A DNA stretch of 30,523 bases from CAYOLL01 sp964404765 [NCBI: uncultured Gemmatimonadota bacterium] (lineage in GTDB: Bacteria; 4572-55). Numbering within the stretch: the stretch's first letter is position 1; each line of letters starts with the position of its first letter. The translations under genes and the position numbers were made by a program. Below are positions 25,700-30,523 of this stretch, one piece after another. The notes beneath the pieces were generated by a model. That model had not been told where the DNA came from. It did no database searches and worked only from the letters and a program-made list of their open reading frames with translations. The DNA is taken from contig CAYOLL010000067.1 of assembly GCA_964404765.1 (NCBI GenBank), positions 1-30,523 of the forward strand. Direction: 5' to 3'.

Positions 25700-26100
25700 G
25701 TATCCGTTCAAAAAATAAAGGTAACCTTGCGAAGGTTTACGCCGCAAGTCGTTGACTATCTTGAAAATATTGACTTCCACGCCAAGTATAACCTTCGCAA
25801 GGTTTGCTTTACCCGGACTTATTAGACATCTTTCCAAAATAAATCCAATCACTACGCAGCTTTTAGCCCCATCGGGGCGGTCCGTTTGTAGAAAAGCGAG
25901 CCCAGCAGAACCCGCGAATAGCCCCATCGGGGCGGCCCGTTTAACCGCGACGACACCGGTCATATTTCACGGGTCGCCCCGATGGGGCTTATCACAGCTA
26001 TGTTTTTGCGTATTTTTCTACAAACGGCTTGCCCCTACGGGGCAAAAAAAGCATAGATAACTTTCAAATTTAATTGGAAAGATGTCTATTGAACGGATAC
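25700..26100. mobile_element. MITE-like palindromic element (family D) with nested family B insertion
   Basis: The right terminus (26074-26100) is one continuous 27-base arm. Its complement is found on the left in two exact pieces: GTATCCGTTCAA (25700-25711) and TAGACATCTTTCCAA (25823-25837), split by 111 bases containing a family B palindrome. Between the arms are four copies of a GCCCC-N3-GGGGC palindrome (25866, 25921, 25976, 26031). A further inverted pair, CCGTTTGTAGAAAA and its complement, lies at 25882-25895 and 26014-26027. No coding sequence. It fills the 447-bp gap between the protease and the sugar kinase. Without the insert it would be about 290 bp, a size typical of non-autonomous elements. 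Confidence 0.8.
25712..25822. repeat. Palindromic repeat family B, copy 2 (inserted in family D)
   Basis: AACCTTGCGAAGGTTT (25723-25738) and AACCTTCGCAAGGTTT (25790-25805) are inverted copies as in the 6569-6630 element, with an unrelated loop. The whole segment interrupts an otherwise continuous 27-base terminal arm of family D, so it arrived later. I see no clear target duplication. Confidence 0.8.
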
Positions 26101-26115
26101 TCTTGCTGAACGGAG

Positions 26116-27024
26116 CTAATCTGGCAGTCTATCCATCGCAAAGGCCCTCACCAATGCCATATCATTAAGACCGCTCAGTTGGGCCATGAAACCGGCAATC
26201 CGATTTGCATAACGAACAGACGCGGGGACATTGCCATTTTTCAGATAAGCATAGCAAAAAGCTGCGCCAAAAGCGTCGCCACAACCGGTTGGATCAACTG
26301 CTTTTTCGGGCATATAGGCCGGCTCATTTGCGATTTCGACTCGATCAGCGGCGTGGTGCGCGTAGCGGACTCCATTTTTGCCGCATGTCATTAATACTGC
26401 GCGGAGACCGTCATTAATCCAGGCTCGCAGCAGGTTCTCGTCTTGTTCCGGCCGGTCTTGCAGGGCGGCCTCAGCTTCATTCATTTGCAGAAAAGTGGTG
26501 TGCCGAAACCATTCCCGGCTGTTGGGAATGGGTCGCGGGAAACGCACACCGTCCGCTTTTCGGCCCAGAACCATGCTGTGCAGATCCGTGTAAACCGGCA
26601 CAGCAGCCTGATGACATAATTGGTGATAAGCGGCCATTTCCATGTCTGTGCCGGAAATAAAATTGACCAGAATCAAGTCGCACGCCAAAGCAATTTTTGC
26701 CTGGGCAAATGTCAAGTGCGGCTGCATGGCGTGTTGGACCTCCACCCGCTCGGCCTCCGAAGTATAGCGCAAAGTCACCCGATTGGTCTGCGCACTAACC
26801 GGGTAAAGACCTGCCGGGTCAATGTTCGGCCAGACCGAAAAGTCCCGAATGGCCTGCTCGTGCAAATCTTTTCCCATGTTGACGATAGGCAGAACGGTCA
26901 GCTCCGGGGCGATGGCCGCCAATGTCAAAAAAGCATAAGCCAGACCGCCCCAACTTTGAACAACCGGTCCGCTGAGCGGTTGAATTTCATCATAGACCAA
27001 TGTGCCGATAAGAGCAATTTTCAT
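26116..27024 (-). CDS. PfkB-family (ribokinase-like) carbohydrate kinase
   Basis: Cytoplasmic ATP-dependent kinase of the ribokinase/PfkB fold, 302 residues, the usual length. It starts MKIALIGTLVYDEI, with the glycine pair GGLAYAF at 26-32. An internal QMNEAEA (180-186) matches the family 'N..E' motif. The second family signature, DPTGCGDAFGAAF (244-256), has the catalytic base Asp250 and the anion-hole glycines. The sugar or nucleoside substrate cannot be told from sequence alone; the first signature is weak, as in many uncharacterised members. The ribosome site is poor (TTAGG). No transporter or sugar operon is nearby. It follows the HD protein gene, with 408 bp of repeats between. Confidence 0.88.
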   Translation of the reverse strand: MKIALIGTLVYDEIQPLSGPVVQSWGGLAYAFLTLAAIAPELTVLPIVNMGKDLHEQAIRDFSVWPNIDPAGLYPVSAQTNRVTLRYTSEAERVEVQHAMQPHLTFAQAKIALACDLILVNFISGTDMEMAAYHQLCHQAAVPVYTDLHSMVLGRKADGVRFPRPIPNSREWFRHTTFLQMNEAEAALQDRPEQDENLLRAWINDGLRAVLMTCGKNGVRYAHHAADRVEIANEPAYMPEKAVDPTGCGDAFGAAFCYAYLKNGNVPASVRYANRIAGFMAQLSGLNDMALVRAFAMDRLPD

Positions 27025-27061
27025 ATTCTAAACCTAACCCGGACAAACCGGAACCAAAAAA

Positions 27062-27211
27062 GACTTTTCAACGCAGAGGCGCAGAGAACGCTAAGAAAAA
27101 AGCAAAAAAAAACAATTGTTGTAATCTTGACGAGCAGCGCAAAAAAACGTATCCTGATCGAAACAACTCCGCGCCCTCTGCGCCTCTGCGTTAAAGCAAA
27201 AGTTGAAAAGT
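27062..27211. repeat. Inverted repeat of family E (GCAGAGGCGCAGAG type)
   Basis: AACGCAGAGGCGCAGAG (27070-27086) and its exact complement (27176-27192) form a 17-bp inverted pair. Outside them ACTTTTCAAC (27062-27071) pairs with GTTGAAAAGT (27202-27211) after a 9-base offset on the right. The remainder of 27025-27432 is A/T-rich and shows no gene. Confidence 0.85.
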
Positions 27212-27351
27212 TCAGCAAAAATTCTGCGCTTATAACATATTTCATGTTAAGAGGTTATAAAGAAGATCAAAAATATTTTTGCCATGAAAACAACGATTTT
27301 ACCCTTAAGATACTAATAATCCAGACAAGCCGAAACTAAAAATATTGTAGG

Positions 27352-27371
27352 GCGAAATGCCGATTTCGCCG
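27352..27371 (-). terminator. Small GGCGAAAT hairpin downstream of the HD gene
   Basis: GGCGAAAT (27352-27359) pairs with ATTTCGCC (27364-27371) about 60 bases after the HD gene stop codon. On the minus strand it is followed, a few bases later, by ATATTTTT. It may end the HD transcript; it could equally be another dispersed palindrome. Confidence 0.4.
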
Positions 27372-27432
27372 CGCTTTTTTGTCAGCAGGTCTGTGCGAAT
27401 TAGGCAATTCGGGCTACCAAATAACCAGCAGC

Positions 27433-29616
27433 TTAATCCCGATAATAGAACTGCGCCGCGCAATCTTTAATTTCCCGGCCCAGCGCCACCCGATCCGCCT
27501 GTTGAAAGCGTTCATAAAAGTCAGGATGCACATAAAAGCGAATTTTGCGCACCCATTTTTCAAAGTTCAGCCGGATATTTTCCCACACGTTGGATTGATC
27601 GCCCAGGTGAATTTCCCGACCGGATGGACTTAAAATCAGCTGAATGCTTTTGATGGATTGACCCGGCGGAATATCCAGCAACAAATCTTCATCTTTTAAA
27701 CCGGCAAAATCGCGCAGTCCGGCCAGGTGTTCGCGCAGCAGCGTCCGGAAACGTTCCAGATTGTGCTGCCCGCCTTTCTCCACTTGAATCAAATGCTCGA
27801 ACAAGTCGCGGTCTTCGTCGGACGAGCGGACCACTAAAGCGCGTTTGTAGATGTGCCGCCGGCGCAGGCAGCCGACCAGGCTTCCGGCCTTGCCGCCACT
27901 TTGCTCCAGCAGTTCAATCACTCCGTCATCGGAGGCCGTGAGCAGCAGTTGATCCAAGGGTGTCAGCTCGCCGGCAGTTTTGCCGGCCTCGCCTTGCTCG
28001 GCAAAGTAGAAGCGGAACGCGCCTTTAATCATGGCGTGCAACGCGCGAATAGCGTGATGCCAATAAACTTCGCTGTACATGGCATAGCGGCAGATCATGA
28101 ACATTTCCGCGCTGATGCGGCCTTTTTCGCTCAGGGCAATGGAATCACCGCCGTTGTTGATGGTCAGGGCCTGCAAAAAGCGGTCGCGATCAATGGAGCG
28201 GCCGTATTGCACGCCGGTATGAATGGAGTCGCGGGTTAAATAATCCAGCTTGTCGGCGTCAATCGGGCTGCTGATAATAGATTGGAAGATGCGAACTTTG
28301 TTGGCGTCCATCGGGGTGCGGTCGGGCTTGCCGAGGATGCGCACAATATTTTCCGGTTCGACCGGCCAGTCTTCGGCGATCATTTCAGAGAGTGATTTTT
28401 CACACGGGATGATGTGTTTTAGCGCCTCGGTCATGTCCGCGCTTAAAAACCAATAAGTACGGCGAATATGGCTAAAGCGCTGATGATCCACATCTTCCAT
28501 GGCGTGGGCAAAAGGATAATGACCAATATCGTGCAGCAATCCGGCCAGCATCGCCGTCAAAATGTCGCCTTCGGTCATCATCAGACGAAAAGTGGCATTA
28601 TCCGGATTGGCCAGCAATGCGCTGATATAAGCTGTGACATTGTGGTAGACGCCCAGTGAGTGCTCGAAGCGGGTGTGTTGCGCGCCGGGATAGACCAGAT
28701 AGGCCAGACCCAATTGCTTGACTCTTTGCAGACGTTGAAACCAGGGATGACCCAATAAGCGGCGCAGACGCGGAGTTAAGCTGACACCGACCATTTCCGG
28801 GATGCGCAATGTGCTGGCCGGGAACGGGTTGAGCTCCGGCACCTGCAGCGTCAGGTGATGCGATAGATTCAGGCGATCCAGATAAGCGGCCAGGTCGGGC
28901 GTTTTCTCGTTGTCGGAGCGATGGCCGGCCTGTTCGATTTCCATCGCGATTTTAGTTAAATAGACTTGATCGGCCGGCGAAAGATTTGGCGCGGATTTCA
29001 GCAGCGCGCATAAAGTCCGCGCCAGGCCGCAGAGGTCTGTCGTAATTGCAGTACTTCGCGATACAAAGTGAAATTCCGACGTGCGCTCAGTCGCGCCATC
29101 CGGTTTGCAAAAACCGGCTATACCTGCAGTTGTTTCCGGGGCTAAGGGCGCGCCAACGGTCAACAAGCGCAGTTGTCCGGTCGGCAGCATCGTGATATAC
29201 TCCGGCTGCAAGTCAATACCGGCCCACCCGGCGTCATGTAAAAACTGCATCAGCGTAATCAGCTCACGGAACCAGAGGGTCATTTGCTCGCTGGTGATTT
29301 GGTGCGTGGTCATGTAATGGCGCAGCGGCTCGGCCCGGCCCGGATGACGCAAAATCAGGTAGCAAATGCCCACGCCATCCGCTTCAATTGTGCCAGTGTC
29401 AAAGACTTCCGGCAATTGCGGGTGGTCAATCTGCATTTGGGCGGCCAAACACGCCGGCAAGTTTGATTCCGTTGAATTCAACCAATGAATCATCACTGCG
29501 CGCTTTGATGAAATATGGACAGCTGCCACAGTCTGAAAGACACCCAATCGGTTCACGACGGGCGCGGTGTCGAATTGATAGCGTTCACTGAGATGACGAA
29601 TGAGGAGAGCAGGCAT
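27433..29616 (-). CDS. Pseudokinase - HD phosphohydrolase fusion
   Basis: A 727-residue cytoplasmic protein. The N-terminal part (about 15-250) follows a protein-kinase pattern, but the catalytic loop reads FLHDAGWAGIDLQPEYITML (125-144) instead of HRD...N, and the DFG position reads TVG (153-155), so it is probably inactive. DLCGLARTLCALL (194-206) resembles the kinase subdomain IX helix. The C-terminal part is an HD hydrolase of the SAMHD1/dGTPase-like COG1078 group: RFEHSLGVYH (His319), LLHDIGHYPFAHAMED (His362-Asp363), and IDADKLDYLTRDS (Asp about 456), so all four metal ligands are present. Expected activity is phosphoester hydrolysis, perhaps on nucleotides. The ATG at 29616 has AGGAAG upstream; the frame extends upstream into repeat DNA, which I exclude. 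Confidence 0.85.
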   Translation of the reverse strand: MPALLIRHLSERYQFDTAPVVNRLGVFQTVAAVHISSKRAVMIHWLNSTESNLPACLAAQMQIDHPQLPEVFDTGTIEADGVGICYLILRHPGRAEPLRHYMTTHQITSEQMTLWFRELITLMQFLHDAGWAGIDLQPEYITMLPTGQLRLLTVGAPLAPETTAGIAGFCKPDGATERTSEFHFVSRSTAITTDLCGLARTLCALLKSAPNLSPADQVYLTKIAMEIEQAGHRSDNEKTPDLAAYLDRLNLSHHLTLQVPELNPFPASTLRIPEMVGVSLTPRLRRLLGHPWFQRLQRVKQLGLAYLVYPGAQHTRFEHSLGVYHNVTAYISALLANPDNATFRLMMTEGDILTAMLAGLLHDIGHYPFAHAMEDVDHQRFSHIRRTYWFLSADMTEALKHIIPCEKSLSEMIAEDWPVEPENIVRILGKPDRTPMDANKVRIFQSIISSPIDADKLDYLTRDSIHTGVQYGRSIDRDRFLQALTINNGGDSIALSEKGRISAEMFMICRYAMYSEVYWHHAIRALHAMIKGAFRFYFAEQGEAGKTAGELTPLDQLLLTASDDGVIELLEQSGGKAGSLVGCLRRRHIYKRALVVRSSDEDRDLFEHLIQVEKGGQHNLERFRTLLREHLAGLRDFAGLKDEDLLLDIPPGQSIKSIQLILSPSGREIHLGDQSNVWENIRLNFEKWVRKIRFYVHPDFYERFQQADRVALGREIKDCAAQFYYRD

Positions 29617-29626
29617 AAACTTCCTA

Positions 29627-29980
29627 TTTTTTAACGCAAGAGACGCAATTATAAACACTTTTTTAACGCAAAAGACGCAAGAGGCGCTAAAGTCGCAAAC
29701 GTTTTTAAAAGTCATTCCTTCAACAAGTTTTTGACATTCTCAGCAGTATTATTCACCTGAAAAATTCATAAACGCAAGAGTCGCAAAGATGCAAGTGCCG
29801 CAATCGCTTGATTTACATCAGGATACCGAAGCGTTGTACCACAGCATGCCGTAACGATTTATTTTTTGACAAAATCTTCTATCTTGCGTCCTTAGCGCGT
29901 CTTGCGTCGTTTGCGTTAAGTTTTATGAATAATTCAGGTTCAATAGTAGTTGCGTTCTTTACGTCTCTTGCGGTTAGCTT
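29627..29980. repeat. Family E repeat cluster (GCAAGAGACGCAA type), inverted
   Basis: The left half holds direct copies: a 22-base unit at 29627-29648 recurs at 29659-29680 with one mismatch, then related pieces to about 29701 and at 29770-29805. The right half (29881-29921, 29949-29975) holds the same words as complements (TTGCGTC, CTTGCG, TTGCGTTAAG), so the cluster is a loose palindrome of about 350 bp. It fills the gap between the GxxExxY gene and the HD gene and begins about 10 bases from the HD start codon. No gene seen inside. Confidence 0.8.
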
Positions 29981-29999
29981 TTTTTAGCATTCCTGCACT

Positions 30000-30380
30000 T
30001 CATAAGCCGTTGACAACACGGTGAATGCCCTCTTTGACCAGCTTTTCACCAAAGTTAATCACCAAACCGAGTTTTAGTTTTGTTAGCCGCAGATACGTCA
30101 GAAGTTGAACTTCATAGATGTCGTTATACTGTGTGGTGGCTTTGCATTCGACGATGACTTTGCCTTCAACAAGGAGATCGATACGCAACGGCGTGCCAAG
30201 TGTCTGGCCTTTGTACGGAACGGGCAACGAGACCTGACGCTGTACATTCAGGCTACGTTGTTGCAATTCCCAAGCCAGCGCTTCCTCATAGATGCTTTCC
30301 AGCAGACCCGGCCCACCCAATGTGCGATGCGTTTCGATCGCGCATTCATAAATCGCCCGACTGATGTCATTCTCTGTCAT
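30000..30380 (-). CDS. GxxExxY family protein (PD-(D/E)xK nuclease-like)
   Basis: A 126-residue protein matching the GxxExxY family in length and motif: GLLESIY (Gly25, Glu28, Tyr31). Downstream, LRIDLLVEGKVIVECKA supplies Asp68, Glu78 and Lys80 in the spacing of a PD-(D/E)xK nuclease core, followed by YEVQLLTYLRLTKLKLGLVINFG. The family is widespread and its function is not established; a nuclease or RNA-related role is inferred from the fold. I chose the ATG at 30380 because AGAAAAAGAGAAG precedes it and the extra 11 upstream residues look unconserved. It is flanked on both sides by family E repeats. Confidence 0.85.
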   Translation of the reverse strand: MTENDISRAIYECAIETHRTLGGPGLLESIYEEALAWELQQRSLNVQRQVSLPVPYKGQTLGTPLRIDLLVEGKVIVECKATTQYNDIYEVQLLTYLRLTKLKLGLVINFGEKLVKEGIHRVVNGL

Positions 30381-30402
30381 AATCTTCTCTTTTTCTAACC
30401 TG

Positions 30403-30523
30403 AATAAACGCAAGAGGCGTTTGCGAATAGTTAAGTTGGCGATTCATTATTCGAGTGCGTAATGTTTCGTTTTTCGGATATAAATTTTTATTTTGCGTCT
30501 TTAGCGTCACTTGCGTCTTTAGC
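30403..30523. repeat. Family E repeats at the right edge
   Basis: TAAACGCAAGAGGCG (30403-30417) on the left, and complementary-orientation words TTTTGCGTCTTTAGCGTC and TTGCGTCTTTAGC (30492-30523) on the right, running out of the window. With the 29627-29980 cluster they bracket the GxxExxY gene. Confidence 0.75.

Noticed and set aside
26031-26050. GC-rich hairpin next to a run of seven A as a terminator of the sugar kinase
   Set aside because: On the minus strand the T run comes before the hairpin, not after it. On the plus strand an A run follows. The hairpin is a copy of a dispersed palindrome.
29617-29715. Upstream extension of the HD protein by 33 residues
   Set aside because: The extension translates repeat DNA, while the ATG at 29616 has a good ribosome site and leads straight into conserved-looking sequence.
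26116-30380. A defence island (HD hydrolase, pseudokinase, nuclease-like GxxExxY)
   Set aside because: The genes are separated by long repeat gaps, lack known defence partners, and neither the PfkB kinase nor GxxExxY is an established defence gene. Kept only as a side remark.

Overview
The window is a bacterial chromosome segment in which every intact gene reads leftwards (minus strand). The only rightward coding trace is a decayed transposase start. No rRNA, tRNA or CRISPR array was seen. The best taxonomic hint is the C-terminal 'YPNPF...GxYxYRL' FlgD/Por-type sorting domain of the subtilisin-like protease. Combined with an outer-membrane usher, long sensor-kinase/SpoIIE proteins and intergenic spaces full of palindromic repeats, it suggests a Gram-negative member of the FCB assemblage (KSB1/Calditrichota-like). 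This is inference; no marker gene is present.

Layout, left to right. (1) 89-4404: a chaperone-usher-type surface operon in the order subunit, chaperone, usher, with a terminator-like hairpin after the subunit and 22-bp inverted repeats in both gaps. (2) 4567-5475: a PAS/LuxR-type regulator directly upstream. (3) 5672-7618: two membrane proteins, one of the SpoIIM family. (4) 7749-7857: a 109-bp remnant of the giant kinase gene that follows. (5) 8089-21023: about 13 kb of signalling genes. These are a Ser/Thr kinase-ATPase-GAF-SpoIIE protein of 1737 residues, two PAS histidine kinases, an slr1659-like STAS protein, an slr1658-like HATPase protein, and two transmembrane receptors with nearly the same sensor but different outputs (SpoIIE phosphatase or histidine kinase). 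(6) 21024-22014: a decay zone with hairpins, an IS630-type transposase 5' remnant that keeps a good promoter, and a broken exported-protein gene. (7) 22018-25668: the large secreted subtilase. (8) 25700-26100: a nested palindromic element. (9) 26116-30380: a PfkB-family sugar kinase, a pseudokinase-HD phosphohydrolase fusion and a GxxExxY protein, separated by inverted repeats.

Functionally, the signalling block looks like a partner-switching network. The STAS protein (acceptor Ser63) and the HATPase protein form the switch pair. The receptor-SpoIIE protein would dephosphorylate the STAS protein, and the histidine kinases would feed phosphorelays from the same or related signals. The chaperone-usher operon has its own PAS/LuxR regulator, whose PAS domain is closely related to the first PAS of the histidine kinase at 13425-14984.

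A second theme is that almost every sizeable intergenic gap holds a palindromic element of one of at least five families. Several occur two or three times in the window, one shows compensatory changes in its stem, and one appears to have inserted into the terminal repeat of another.
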